The notes: a model not told the origin generated them from the sequence alone. DNA of 52,859 bases from DATFJC01 sp964528795 (GCA_964528795.1 CAZGUY010000002.1:1-52859), one strand, 5' to 3'. Positions 30,273 to 39,950 are shown, counted from the first letter of the stretch. A program made the numbers and translations.

Positions 30273-32297
30273 ATGTCAGAAGGAAAAGAATCTATAATCT
30301 CAAATATTATTAAATGGGGAATAGTAGTAGTTCTACTTTTACCAATTTTTGTTTACAAGCCTGTTTTATATCCTTATATTTTTTCTAAAGTACTTTTACT
30401 TCAATTAATAGTAGAAGTACTTTTTGTTTTATGGTTATATTTAAGATTTTTTTCTAAAAATAAAGAAAAATACAAAATTAAATGGAAACACCCTTTAGTT
30501 TTATTTGTTAGTTTGTTTGTAGGTGTCTTGTTTATAAGTGCTATATTTGGAGCTAATTTTTATAAAAGCTTTTGGAGTACTCAAGAAAGAATGACTGGTC
30601 TTTTAACTATATCTCATTTATATGGTTTGTTTTTAATTCTTATTAGCTGTTTTAAAAAAGAAAAACATTGGAAGTTTTTCTTATGGAGCACATTAATTGT
30701 TTCTTTTTTGGTTGGTCTTTATGGTATAGGTCAAAAACTAGGTTTAAAGTTTTTATTACATGGTAATATTCGAAGAATGAGTTCTACTTTAGGCAACCCT
30801 GACTTTTTAGGGGTTTATGCGATGATGCATGTCTTTTTAGGTAGTTTCTTATTTTTAAATCAAAAAAGGTTAATTGGAAAAATTTTTAGTATTGTTTTTG
30901 CTTTGTTTAATTTAGTCGTCATGCTTTTGACTGGAACTAGGGCTTCGTTACTTGGTCTTTTAATTGGGATATTTTTCTTTTTAGCTTATTTGATTTTTAA
31001 TAAAAATGTAAAAACTATTTTAAGGGTTGGCTTATTAGTATTTTTAATTTTGATAATTGGATTCTTTGCTTTTGTAAGAATAAATCAAGATTCAAAATTA
31101 GTAAAAAATTCACCAGTTGCTATAAGGCGGTTGGCTAATACAAGCATAAAAGGATCAAAGGCAAGGCTTTTGTCTTGGCAATCTGGCTTAAAAGGTTTTT
31201 TAAATCGTCCTGTTTTAGGCTGGGGAATAGAAAACTATAATTTAGTTTTTAATAAATTTTATAACCCTTGGCATTTAACTAGAGGAGTGGCTACTACTTG
31301 GTTTGATAAATCACACAATCAAGTTATAGATCTTTTGGCTTTGTCAGGAGTTTTAGGGACTCTAATGTATCTTTTAATATTTGGTTCTATATTTTATGTT
31401 TTATTTAAAAAGAAAAGAACTGATATTCAAAAGAAAAAACAAGATAATCTAAAAAAGATTAATAAGATAAAAGCAGGTAAGGTAATTTTATTTGTTTTCT
31501 TTATAGCTTATTTTATTCAAAACTTATTTGTTTTTGATACTCCAGCTCCTTTAATTGTATTTTATTTTAGTTTAGGTTTAGCTTATTTTGTTTCTACAAA
31601 AGGTTTAAGAAATAAACAAGATAATAAAAATAAAAAAGAAGAGAAAAGCCAATCTAAAATACCTTTGCCTGTATTTGTGGTTTTGGCAATTTTATTTTTA
31701 ATAATTAGCATTTATAATTTCAATATTATACCTTTTAAATCTTCTAAACTAGGGGTTAAAGCTATAAATATATCAAAAAAGGATCTAATGTCAGGTTTGA
31801 ATTATTTTCAAAAATCTTTAAATTATCCCAATTTTACTAATTTAGAGATTAGAAGAGAACTAGCTAAAAGATTAACTAAAGAATACAAAAGTACAGATTT
31901 TGATCCCCAAATATTAGGCAAAATGACAGAATTTGCTATTTCAGAATACAAAAAGTCAATTAAAACCTATCCTAAAAATGCTCGGGTTTTATTATATTTT
32001 GGAAAAATTTATAATCTAGCTTCCCGCTATAATAAAGATTATACAAAAGATGCTAAAAAAATGTTAGAAAAAGCTCTAGAATTTTCCCCAAAAAGACAAC
32101 AAATTTATTTTGAATTAGCTAACAGCTATATTTTAGAAGGGAATTACAAAAAAGGTTTGGACTTGTACAAAAGAGGGGTTGAGCTTGAGCCAAAAGCTGG
32201 AATTTCAAAAAGAAATTTTAAACAATTAATAAATCAGTTAAAAGATAAAAAGCCTGATTTAATAAAACCTTATCAAAAATATTTAAAAAGTTTGTAA
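30273..32297 (+). CDS. O-antigen ligase / Wzy_C family protein with C-terminal TPR repeats
   Basis: This 674-aa protein has about 11 membrane segments in the first 490 residues, with the Wzy_C region (MLLTGTRASLLGLLIGIFFFLAYL, then a large outer loop with FLNRPVLGWGIENYNLVF and KSHNQVIDLLALSGVLGTLMYL). The C-terminal 180 residues carry TPR-like repeats (ARVLLYFGKIYNLASRY, QIYFELANSYILEGNYKKGLDLYKRGVEL). It may polymerise or ligate surface glycan, or glycosylate proteins. TATAAT lies just 6 bp before the ATG and there is no Shine-Dalgarno sequence, so the mRNA should be leaderless or nearly so. Confidence 0.85.
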   Translation: MSEGKESIISNIIKWGIVVVLLLPIFVYKPVLYPYIFSKVLLLQLIVEVLFVLWLYLRFFSKNKEKYKIKWKHPLVLFVSLFVGVLFISAIFGANFYKSFWSTQERMTGLLTISHLYGLFLILISCFKKEKHWKFFLWSTLIVSFLVGLYGIGQKLGLKFLLHGNIRRMSSTLGNPDFLGVYAMMHVFLGSFLFLNQKRLIGKIFSIVFALFNLVVMLLTGTRASLLGLLIGIFFFLAYLIFNKNVKTILRVGLLVFLILIIGFFAFVRINQDSKLVKNSPVAIRRLANTSIKGSKARLLSWQSGLKGFLNRPVLGWGIENYNLVFNKFYNPWHLTRGVATTWFDKSHNQVIDLLALSGVLGTLMYLLIFGSIFYVLFKKKRTDIQKKKQDNLKKINKIKAGKVILFVFFIAYFIQNLFVFDTPAPLIVFYFSLGLAYFVSTKGLRNKQDNKNKKEEKSQSKIPLPVFVVLAILFLIISIYNFNIIPFKSSKLGVKAINISKKDLMSGLNYFQKSLNYPNFTNLEIRRELAKRLTKEYKSTDFDPQILGKMTEFAISEYKKSIKTYPKNARVLLYFGKIYNLASRYNKDYTKDAKKMLEKALEFSPKRQQIYFELANSYILEGNYKKGLDLYKRGVELEPKAGISKRNFKQLINQLKDKKPDLIKPYQKYLKSL

Positions 32298-32304
32298 TAA
32301 AGGG

Positions 32305-32353
32305 TTGACAAATCTACGCTTTGTGTATAAAATTAACGATGAGAGCGTTAATT
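32305..32353 (+). promoter_or_regulatory. Promoter and inverted-repeat operator of the AbiE locus
   Basis: TTGACA (32,305-32,310) and TATAAA (32,326-32,331, 15-bp spacer) are followed directly by AATTAACG-ATGAGAG-CGTTAATT (32,331-32,353). AbiEi antitoxins are known to repress their own promoters by binding inverted repeats. Confidence 0.65.
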
Positions 32354-32375
32354 CTTTTAACAAATAGTAGTTTTT

Positions 32376-33197
32376 ATGAAAAATCCCAAAACTATTGGCA
32401 CAACAAGCGCAAATCTTATTAAAGAGCTTTACAATAAAGATAAGGTTATTTTTGATATTAAAGATGTGGAAAAAATCACTGGTTTAAGTTATTTTTCAGC
32501 TGGAAGATTAATTTCAGAACTAAAAAAAAGGAATATTATTTCTTCACTTAAAAAGGGTAAACATATAATAGTCCCCCAAAATTTTAACAGTGTTAAAAAA
32601 TATCTTGGTAATTGGTTTGTTGCAGCTAAAAATATTATTAACTCTAAATATTATTATATTGGTTTTTATACTGCTATGGATTTTTGGGGCATGTTAACCC
32701 ATCCAGTAAACAAGGTTATAATTGCTTCTTCTAAACGTCAATCTTGCCCCAAGGATTTAGAAGATGTATTTCAGTTTGTTTTTCTTAATGGAAAATTTAT
32801 TTTTGGGGTTACTAATGAATGGGTGAAAAAAGACACAAAGGTTCGTTTTTCAAGCATAGAAAAAACAATTTTGGATGGTTTATTTCATCCAAAATATTGT
32901 GGAGGAATTTCAGAAATAGCAACAGGAATATATTTAGTTAAAGATAAAATAGATTTTCAAAGCTTGATGAAGTATGTTGAGAAGTATAATAAAAATGTTA
33001 TAGCTAAACGATTGGGATATATTTTGGAAATTTTAGAATTAGGCAATAAGGAAATTTATAAAAAACTGCAACAGTATGTTAAGGAAAGGTATGATTTATT
33101 TGACCCTAGCTTAGAAAGAGAAAGTTTAAATAGGAACAGGTGGCATATAATTGATAATGTCAGCCCTGAACAGATTAAAAAAAATATCAAAAACTAA
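32376..33197 (+). CDS. Type IV antitoxin, AbiEi family
   Basis: This 273-aa protein begins with a winged helix (FDIKDVEKITGLSYFSAGRLISELKKR, residues about 26-52) followed by the AbiEi antitoxin region (YYYIGFYTAMDFWGM, VIIASSKRQ, FSSIEKTILDGLFHP). It is expected to repress its own operon and counter the nucleotidyltransferase toxin encoded 2 bp downstream. In type IV systems the two proteins need not bind each other. Such systems are linked to phage exclusion and plasmid maintenance. Confidence 0.88.
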   Translation: MKNPKTIGTTSANLIKELYNKDKVIFDIKDVEKITGLSYFSAGRLISELKKRNIISSLKKGKHIIVPQNFNSVKKYLGNWFVAAKNIINSKYYYIGFYTAMDFWGMLTHPVNKVIIASSKRQSCPKDLEDVFQFVFLNGKFIFGVTNEWVKKDTKVRFSSIEKTILDGLFHPKYCGGISEIATGIYLVKDKIDFQSLMKYVEKYNKNVIAKRLGYILEILELGNKEIYKKLQQYVKERYDLFDPSLERESLNRNRWHIIDNVSPEQIKKNIKN

Positions 33198-33199
33198 CT

Positions 33200-33991
33200 A
33201 TGATAAATTATAATCAGGTTCAAAAAATTGCTTCTGATTTATCGTTACCAGAAAAAACTATTGAAAAAGATTATTTTATTGAGTTATTACTTTATTATAT
33301 TTCCCTAAACAATGATTTAGAGGAATTAATTTTTCGTGGTGGCACTTGTTTAAAAAAGATATATTTTCCAAATTATCGTTTTTCAGAAGATCTAGATTTT
33401 TTAGTTAAAAGTAATTTAACTGATTTAACAAAGTATGTATCAAAAGTTTTAAACGGCCTTAATAGTGATTTTCCTGTGGAATCTGAAGAAATAAAAGAAA
33501 AGAGAGTATTAAAAAATAATCGTCTTCAGATATTTTTTACATATAATATCGTGCCAGAAATTTTATCTAAAAAGGAAAAAATATTAAAAGTAGATATTGT
33601 AAAAGATAATTTTATACCCCCTATAAAAGATAGATCACTTAAGTTTAGTTACAAGGATCTAAAAGGTCTAAAATCAAGTTTATTAAGTTATGATTTAGAA
33701 TCTATTATAGCAGACAAAATTGGACGATTATTAGATGTTGTTAATGAACCACGAGATATATATGATTTGTGGAAATTAATGAAAAAAGATTTAGACTTTG
33801 AAAAGATATTAAAAGTATTTGAGAATAAACATGGCTACTCCTTAAATATTAATGCTTTAATATCAGAAGTTCAAAAGTCAAATTATATGGTCGACTGGGA
33901 AAGAAGATTATCACATCAGATTGCTGATCTGCCAGATTTTAAAAAGGTAAGATTGGAACTTAGAAATTTAATTAAACAAAAATTAGATTAA
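33200..33991 (+). CDS. Type IV toxin, AbiEii/AbiGii family nucleotidyltransferase
   Basis: This 263-aa protein carries the nucleotidyltransferase signature FRGGTCLKKIYFPNYRFSEDLDFLVK (residues 44-69) with GGT and the catalytic D-x-D (EDLDF), plus the conserved EKDYFIELLL start and YDLESIIADKIGRLLDVVNEPRDIYDLWKL (about 162-191). Family members can transfer nucleotides to tRNA and stall growth. Its start lies 2 bp after the antitoxin stop. Confidence 0.9.
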   Translation: MINYNQVQKIASDLSLPEKTIEKDYFIELLLYYISLNNDLEELIFRGGTCLKKIYFPNYRFSEDLDFLVKSNLTDLTKYVSKVLNGLNSDFPVESEEIKEKRVLKNNRLQIFFTYNIVPEILSKKEKILKVDIVKDNFIPPIKDRSLKFSYKDLKGLKSSLLSYDLESIIADKIGRLLDVVNEPRDIYDLWKLMKKDLDFEKILKVFENKHGYSLNINALISEVQKSNYMVDWERRLSHQIADLPDFKKVRLELRNLIKQKLD

Positions 33992-34019
33992 TAGAAAAGT
34001 AAGTTTTGGTTGAGTGTTA

Positions 34020-34125
34020 CCTGTGAGGTAGTGGTTAACCTCTAGGGTTCACTATATAAATAATAATTCGAATCTCCACTTGAGTGTGGAGGTCTTTCCT
34101 CCGAAGGAGGTGAGTCCTCCAGAGT
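34020..34125. repeat. Palindrome cluster before pgk
   Basis: GTGGTTAACC-TCTA-GGGTTCAC, CTCCAC-TTGAGT-GTGGAG and CCTCC-GAA-GGAGG lie within about 90 bp, with AATAATAAT stretches on both sides. They resemble modules of the mosaic repeats. They may also shape the pgk leader. Confidence 0.6.
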
Positions 34126-34143
34126 TAAATAAATAATAATTTT

Positions 34144-35268
34144 ATGAAAACAATTAAAAATATTAAAAACTTAAAAGATAAAAAAGTTTTAATAAGAGTT
34201 GATTTTAATTGCCCAATTAAAGACGGCAAAGTAATAAATGATTTTAGAATTAAAAAAGCTTTACCTACTATAAAGTATTTAAAAGAAAATCAAGCTAAAA
34301 TTATCTTAATGACCCATTTAGGCAGGCCTAAAGGAAAAAGAAATGAAAAGTTTAGTTTAAAACCAGTTTATAAAGCCCTTAAAAATTATTTACCACAAGC
34401 AAAGTTTGTAAATGATTGTCTTGGCAAAAAAGTAGATAAAAAAATAAATGATTTAAATTCGGGCCAAGTTTTACTTTTAGAAAATTTAAGATTTTATCCT
34501 GGTGAAAAACAAAATGATTTAGAATTTGCTAAAAAATTAGCTCAAGGAAAAGATTTATTTGTAAATGATGCTTTTGGGGTGAGTCATAGAAAGCATGCTT
34601 CAGTTTATGGCATTTTAAATCACCTACCCCATGTAGCTGGTCTTCTTTTAGAAAAGGAAGTCAAAAATTTAAAAGAGATTTTAGAAAAACAAAAACATCC
34701 CTTTGTAGTTTTAATGGGGGGAGTTAAAGTTTCTACTAAAATCAAAACAATTGAAAAATTATTAGAAAAAGCTGATAAAATTCTTTTAGGGGGTGGTTTG
34801 GCTAATACTTTTGCAAAAGCTAAAGGAATTGATATAAAATCTTCAGTTTTTGAGCCGGATATGGTTGAAAAAGCAAGTAAACTTTTACAAAATAACAAAA
34901 TTATACTACCCCAAGATTTTAAAAAGACCCAAGGTGAAAATCCTAAATTTTATGATATAGGAGAAAAAACAATTGATAGTTTTTCAAACCTTTTAAAAAG
35001 TGCTAAAATGATACTATGGAATGGACCAATAGGTTACTTTGAAAAACAAGTTTTTGCTAAGGGAACTAAGAGCTTAGCAAATGTTATTTTACAAAATCAA
35101 AAGTCAAAAACAGTAATTGGGGGAGGAGAGACAATTAGTTCACTTTTTAAGTTAACTGATTATAAAGAAGAAAAATATAAAAATGTCTTTGTTTCAACTG
35201 GGGGCGGTTCTCTTTTAGAATTTTTATCAAATGGAACCCTGCCTACAATTGAAAAGTTAAAAAAATAA
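34144..35268 (+). CDS. pgk: Phosphoglycerate kinase
   Basis: This 374-aa enzyme converts 1,3-bisphosphoglycerate + ADP to 3-phosphoglycerate + ATP. RVDFNCPIKDGKV, MTHLGRPKG, LLLENLRFYPGE, GGVKVSTKIKTIE, WNGPIGYFE, GGGET and the C-terminal STGGGSLLEFL are all in place. It is slightly short for the family (about 390-400) through small loop deletions. It is first of four lower-glycolysis genes in a row (pgk-eno-gpmI-gpmI) with 3-10 bp gaps, clearly an operon. There is no Shine-Dalgarno sequence. Confidence 0.96.
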   Translation: MKTIKNIKNLKDKKVLIRVDFNCPIKDGKVINDFRIKKALPTIKYLKENQAKIILMTHLGRPKGKRNEKFSLKPVYKALKNYLPQAKFVNDCLGKKVDKKINDLNSGQVLLLENLRFYPGEKQNDLEFAKKLAQGKDLFVNDAFGVSHRKHASVYGILNHLPHVAGLLLEKEVKNLKEILEKQKHPFVVLMGGVKVSTKIKTIEKLLEKADKILLGGGLANTFAKAKGIDIKSSVFEPDMVEKASKLLQNNKIILPQDFKKTQGENPKFYDIGEKTIDSFSNLLKSAKMILWNGPIGYFEKQVFAKGTKSLANVILQNQKSKTVIGGGETISSLFKLTDYKEEKYKNVFVSTGGGSLLEFLSNGTLPTIEKLKK

Positions 35269-35278
35269 TTTATAAATT

Positions 35279-36541
35279 ATGTCTAAAATAAAAAATATAA
35301 AAGCAAGAGAAATTTTAAATGCTAGAAGCATTCCTACTCTTGAAGTTAAGATTGAGCTTGAAAACGGAGTTATAGCTAACGCTAGTGTTCCTTCTGGTTC
35401 TTCAACAGGTGAGTGGGAGGCTCATGAGCTAAGAGATAAAGACTCAAAAAGGTTTAATGGCAAAGGAGTTGAATCAGCTGTTTTTAATGTAAATGAGAAA
35501 ATTGGGCCTGAAATTAAGGGCTTAGAACCTAACCCGAAAAAAATAGATGATATTATGCTTGACCTTGATGGAACAGAAAACAAAACTCAGCTTGGTGCTA
35601 ATTCTATTTTAGGGGTTTCTTTGGCTGTTACGCGCGTTTCAGCTAAAGATCAGGGTTTGCCTTTATATAAGTTTATAAGGCATGCTTTTGATTTATCAGA
35701 ACTAAATTTTGAATTACCAACCCCTCTTTTTAATGTTGTAAATGGAGGAGTTCATGCTGATTCAGGCTTGGATGTTCAAGAGCATACTTTAGTTCCAAAA
35801 GGACCTAAAACTTTTTCTGAAAAATTACAAGTTGGAGTAGAAGCTTTTTGGTCTTTAAAGCGACTTTTGCAAAACCAAGGCTTAAGTACTGGGGTAGGTT
35901 ATGAAGGGGGCTTTGCTCCAAGACTTGGTTCTACAATTGATGTTTTTGAAATGCTGGTAAGAGCAATTGAATTAGCAAGACTGAAAATAGGAGATGACAT
36001 TTACTTTGGATTAGATGTAGCTGCTTCAGAACTTTATAATGAAAAAAATAAAAGATATGATTTTGAAGGCAAAAAAAGAAAAGCTAAAGATATGCTTAAA
36101 ATTTATAATAAATGGATTAAAAGATATCCAGTTTGTTTAATAGAAGACCCTTTTGATGAAGATGATTGGGAGCCCTGGACTCAGTTTACTCAAAAAATGA
36201 GAAGAATTGATAAAGATTTCTTAATTATTGGAGATGATTTGTTTACTACAAATACTGATCGTTTGGTTTTAGGCCTTGAAAGGGATGCAGCTAATTCTAT
36301 TTTAATAAAACCAAATCAAATTGGAACTTTAACAGAAACTATTGACTGTATAAAAATGGCTAAAGAAAATAATTTTGAATTTGTTATCTCACATAGATCC
36401 GGAGAAACAAATGATTCCTTTATAGCCGACCTGTCAGTTGCTACTAACGCCCCTTATATCAAGGCTGGTGCCCCAAATAGGGGAGAAAGGGTAGCAAAAT
36501 ATAATAGGTTGTTAGAAATAGAAAATGAGTTAAATAAATAA
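35279..36541 (+). CDS. eno: Enolase
   Basis: This 420-aa enzyme turns 2-phosphoglycerate into phosphoenolpyruvate. Motifs: ASVPSGSSTGEWEAHELRD, LGANSILGVSLAV, the Mg ligands in LDVAASE, EDPFDEDDW and GDDLFTTN, the catalytic Lys in ILIKPNQIGTLTETI, SHRSGETNDSF and the C-terminal GAPNRGERVAKYNRLL. The usual NGGxHADNNxDIQE is VNGGVHADSGLDVQE here. It lies 10 bp after pgk. Confidence 0.96.
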   Translation: MSKIKNIKAREILNARSIPTLEVKIELENGVIANASVPSGSSTGEWEAHELRDKDSKRFNGKGVESAVFNVNEKIGPEIKGLEPNPKKIDDIMLDLDGTENKTQLGANSILGVSLAVTRVSAKDQGLPLYKFIRHAFDLSELNFELPTPLFNVVNGGVHADSGLDVQEHTLVPKGPKTFSEKLQVGVEAFWSLKRLLQNQGLSTGVGYEGGFAPRLGSTIDVFEMLVRAIELARLKIGDDIYFGLDVAASELYNEKNKRYDFEGKKRKAKDMLKIYNKWIKRYPVCLIEDPFDEDDWEPWTQFTQKMRRIDKDFLIIGDDLFTTNTDRLVLGLERDAANSILIKPNQIGTLTETIDCIKMAKENNFEFVISHRSGETNDSFIADLSVATNAPYIKAGAPNRGERVAKYNRLLEIENELNK

Positions 36542-36545
36542 ACTT

Positions 36546-38135
36546 ATGTTTGATAAATCAAAAATAAATAAAAAAGTACTTTTAATGATTTTAGATGGCT
36601 GGGGCTTGGCTCCACCTGGAGAAGGTAATGCTATTGCAAGAGCTAATACTCCGTTTTTTGATTCTTTAAAAACAGATCATAGTTTTACAAAACTTTGTGC
36701 TCATGGTGAGTGTGTTGGTTTACCAGAAGGTCAGCCAGGTAATTCTGAAGCAGGTCATCTAAATTTAGGAGCAGGAAGAGTTGTTTTAGATGATGCCGTT
36801 CATATTACAAATACAATTGAAAATGGTAAGTTTTTTAAAAATAAAGCATTTTTAAAAGGAATTGATTATATTAAAGATACTAAGGGCAAGGTTCATTTAA
36901 TGGGTCTTGTTACAGAAGATAATTCCCCTCATTCATGTCCAAAACATTGGTTAGCTATGATAGACTTTTTAGAACAAAAAGGAATTGATGAGGTCTTTTT
37001 ACATCTTTTTACTGATGGTAGGGATTCGGGTCAACATGCTGCTCCAAAAATTTTAGAAAGATTTGAAAACAAAATTATTTGTCGTCGCCAAGAAAACAAT
37101 GGTAGTCATTGTATTGAGGTAAAAATAGCTAGTATAGCAGGTCGTTTTTATGCTATGGATCGAACCAAACATTGGGAAAGAATTAAAAAGGTTTATAAAA
37201 TGCTTACCCAAGGAAAAGGTTTTAAAGCTGATTCAGGCAAAGAAGCTATCCTCCAAGGTTACAATAGGGGAGAAACTGATGAATTTATAAAACCAACCGT
37301 AGTCACAAAAGATAAAAAACCAGTTGCTAAAGTTGAAGACGGAGATTTGATAGCTTTTTTAAACCTTCGTTCTGATAGAGCTAGAGAACTTACTAAAGCT
37401 TTTGTTCAAGATGATTTTTTAGATGACAACCCTAATGCTTTTAAAAGAGAAAAATATCCAGATACATTTTTTATAGCTTTAACTGATTTCGGACCTGATT
37501 TAGATGATATAAAGACAGCCTATCCTTCCAAGCCAGTTAAAAAAAGTTTACCAGTTGTTTTAGACGGTTTAAGACAATTATATATTTCAGAAACCGAAAA
37601 GTATGCCCATGTTACCTTTTTCTTTAATGGTGGACATGCTGATCCGGTTTTTGGTGAGGATAGAGTTTTAATTCCTTCTCCTGAAGTTCAGTCTTATAAA
37701 GATGCTCCTTTTATGAGAGCTGATAAAATTACTGACACTATTATCAAAAAAGCTCAAAAACAGGATTATTCTTTTATAACAGTAAATTACCCTAATGGAG
37801 ACATGTTAGGTCATACTGGAGATATAGATGCAGCAGTTAAGGGTCTTACATTTTTAGATAAAAAAGCTAAGTATTTAACAGAAAAAATGAGAGAAAAAGG
37901 TTATATTGTAATTGTAACAGCTGATCATGGTGGGCCAGAAGAAATGATTAATCCTGAAACACAAGAGCCAGAAACTAGACATACTGTAAATAAAGTTCCT
38001 TTTGCTATTATTTCAGATAAAGATTATAAATTAAAAGACAAAGGTAAATTAGGTAATGTTGCTCCAACAATTTTAGATATTTTTGGAATTGAAAAGCCTG
38101 ATATAATGACAGGTAAATCTTTAATTGAAAAATAA
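36546..38135 (+). CDS. gpmI: 2,3-bisphosphoglycerate-independent phosphoglycerate mutase, first copy
   Basis: This 529-aa Mn-dependent mutase interconverts 3- and 2-phosphoglycerate. Key residues appear complete: LDGWG, phospho-serine loop GNSEAGH, DGRDS, GRFYAMDR, LRSDRARE, EKYAHVTFFFNGG, NGDMLGHTGD, TADHGG and HTVNKVPF. Odd points: the usual SDGGVHSH loop reads TEDNSPHSCPKH, and about 15 extra residues (ICRRQENNGSHCIEVK) precede GRFYAMDR. The second copy is more canonical, so this one may be a variant with shifted properties. Confidence 0.92.
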   Translation: MFDKSKINKKVLLMILDGWGLAPPGEGNAIARANTPFFDSLKTDHSFTKLCAHGECVGLPEGQPGNSEAGHLNLGAGRVVLDDAVHITNTIENGKFFKNKAFLKGIDYIKDTKGKVHLMGLVTEDNSPHSCPKHWLAMIDFLEQKGIDEVFLHLFTDGRDSGQHAAPKILERFENKIICRRQENNGSHCIEVKIASIAGRFYAMDRTKHWERIKKVYKMLTQGKGFKADSGKEAILQGYNRGETDEFIKPTVVTKDKKPVAKVEDGDLIAFLNLRSDRARELTKAFVQDDFLDDNPNAFKREKYPDTFFIALTDFGPDLDDIKTAYPSKPVKKSLPVVLDGLRQLYISETEKYAHVTFFFNGGHADPVFGEDRVLIPSPEVQSYKDAPFMRADKITDTIIKKAQKQDYSFITVNYPNGDMLGHTGDIDAAVKGLTFLDKKAKYLTEKMREKGYIVIVTADHGGPEEMINPETQEPETRHTVNKVPFAIISDKDYKLKDKGKLGNVAPTILDIFGIEKPDIMTGKSLIEK

Positions 38136-38138
38136 TTT

Positions 38139-39713
38139 ATGGAAAATAAAAAAATTAAGCCAGCTTTACTTTTAATATTAGATGGTTATGGAATTGCTCC
38201 CCCAAGTCAAGGTAATGCTGTTTCTTTGGCTGATAAGCCTGTATTAGATAAATTACTTTGTAATTTTCCAAGCTTTACTCTTCAATCTTCTGGAGAATCA
38301 GTTGGTCTAAGTTGGGGAGAGCCAGGAAATTCAGAAGTGGGTCATTTAAATTTAGGAGCTGGTAAAATTATTTGGCAAAAACTACCCCGAATTAATCGTG
38401 CTATAAGAAGGGGTAGTTTTTTAGAAAATAAAGAATTTTTAAATGCTATAAGTCACGTAAAAAAACATGACTCAAACCTTCATATAATGGGGCTTTGCTC
38501 TAATGGGGGAGTTCATTCTTCAATTTTGCATATGTTTGCTCTTTTAGAAATGGCTAAAAAAGAAAATGTAAAAAATGTTTATATTCATGTTTTTTTAGAT
38601 GGTAGAGACACTGACAAAAAAGCAGGCAAAGCTCAAGTCAAAGAAATTGTTAAAAAATGCAAAAGTTTAGGAGTAGGAGAAATTGCCACTATATCGGGTC
38701 GTGCTTTTGCTATGGATAGGGACCAAAATTGGGATAGAATTGAAACAGCTTATTTAGCTATGGCTAAGGGGGTAGCCCAAGATGAATTTGAAGACCCAAT
38801 AAAAGCTATTGAGTCTTCTTATAAATCTGGTATTTATGATGAAAGTTTTAAACCAGTTATAATAGCTAAACATAATAAACCAAAAGCTACAATTTCTAAT
38901 AATGATAGTTTAATATTTTTTAATTTTAGAGGAGATAGAGCTAGAGAAATTAGCCAAGTTTTTAATAAAAAAGACTTTAATAAATTTAAAAGAAAAGATA
39001 TTAAAAATTTATATTTTGTAGGTATGAATGAATACGGGGATGGCTTACCTAAACATGTTGCTTTTCCACCTATAAAAATTGATAATCCAATTTCTAAAAT
39101 TATATCTGACAAAAGTTTTAGTCAATTTCATATTGCTGAAAGTGAAAAGTATGCCCATGTAACTTATTTTTTCAATGGGGGTAGGGAAGAGGCTTTTAAG
39201 GGTGAAAAAAGGGTGGTAATTCCTTCTCCTAAGGTTAGCTCGTACGATAAAAAACCTAAAATGGCTGCTAAAGAATTACTTCACCAAACTCTTTGGGCAA
39301 TAGATTCTGGAAAATATAAATTTATAGTTTTAAATTTTGCTAATCCTGATATGGTAGGTCATACTGGCAATCTTCAAGCGACTGTAAAATCAATTGAATA
39401 TCTTGATTTTGCAATAGGAGAAATTGCTAAAATGACCTTAAAGCAAGGTTGGTCTTTAGTTATAACAGCTGATCATGGTAATGCTGAGGTTTTAGTGGAT
39501 CCTATGACAGGAGAAATAGATAAAAAGCATAATAAAAGTCCAGTTCCCTTTATAGTAGTAGATAATGATTTTAAAAAAGAAAAACCTCTTGACGAAATAC
39601 CAAAATTATATAATATAACACCTAGTGGAGTGTTGGCTGATGTTTCCCCAACAATCCTTAGGTTAATGGGAATTAAAATTCCCAATGATATGACTGGAAC
39701 CAGTCTATTATAA
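38139..39713 (+). CDS. gpmI: 2,3-bisphosphoglycerate-independent phosphoglycerate mutase, second copy
   Basis: This 524-aa protein is the canonical copy of the tandem pair: LDGYG, GNSEVGHLNLGAGK, SNGGVHSS, DGRDTDKKAG, GRAFAMDRD, FNFRGDRARE, EKYAHVTYFFNGG, NPDMVGHTGN, TADHGNAE and HNKSPVPF. It is 3 bp after the first copy and only distantly similar to it, so this is not a recent duplication. Why both are kept is unknown. Confidence 0.94.
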   Translation: MENKKIKPALLLILDGYGIAPPSQGNAVSLADKPVLDKLLCNFPSFTLQSSGESVGLSWGEPGNSEVGHLNLGAGKIIWQKLPRINRAIRRGSFLENKEFLNAISHVKKHDSNLHIMGLCSNGGVHSSILHMFALLEMAKKENVKNVYIHVFLDGRDTDKKAGKAQVKEIVKKCKSLGVGEIATISGRAFAMDRDQNWDRIETAYLAMAKGVAQDEFEDPIKAIESSYKSGIYDESFKPVIIAKHNKPKATISNNDSLIFFNFRGDRAREISQVFNKKDFNKFKRKDIKNLYFVGMNEYGDGLPKHVAFPPIKIDNPISKIISDKSFSQFHIAESEKYAHVTYFFNGGREEAFKGEKRVVIPSPKVSSYDKKPKMAAKELLHQTLWAIDSGKYKFIVLNFANPDMVGHTGNLQATVKSIEYLDFAIGEIAKMTLKQGWSLVITADHGNAEVLVDPMTGEIDKKHNKSPVPFIVVDNDFKKEKPLDEIPKLYNITPSGVLADVSPTILRLMGIKIPNDMTGTSLL

Positions 39714-39736
39714 CTTAAACATAAAGGAGGAAATTT

Positions 39737-39898
39737 GTGAAATTTAAAAAAGGGGATAAGATATCTCTTGAAAAACTGAAAGAAAAAGGTTGGAAAAAGC
39801 TTGATAGAACTAAAAATACTTTTGGATTATATGGAAAAGGTAAAAGTAGATTATTGTATGATTATGATAGAGAAAAAGTAAGAGTAGTTTGGGATTGA
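39737..39898 (+). CDS. Small basic hypothetical protein (53 aa)
   Basis: It starts at a GTG 6 nt after AAGGAGG (39,724-39,730). It begins KFKKGDKISLEKLKEKGWKKL, contains NTFGLYGKGKSRLLYDYD and ends VRVVWD with TGA. It looks like a small mixed alpha/beta protein rather than noise, supported by its strong ribosome site and a terminator directly after. No family is recognised. It is probably read through from the glycolysis operon. Confidence 0.7.
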   Translation: MKFKKGDKISLEKLKEKGWKKLDRTKNTFGLYGKGKSRLLYDYDREKVRVVWD

Positions 39899-39912
39899 TT
39901 GAACATTAAAAT

Positions 39913-39950
39913 GGGTAAGTTTAAATAAAAACTTACCCTTAATTTTTTTT
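39913..39950 (+). terminator. Terminator of the glycolysis operon
   Basis: GGGTAAGTTT (39,913-39,922) pairs with AAACTTACCC (39,929-39,938), followed by TTAATTTTTTTT. Confidence 0.9.
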
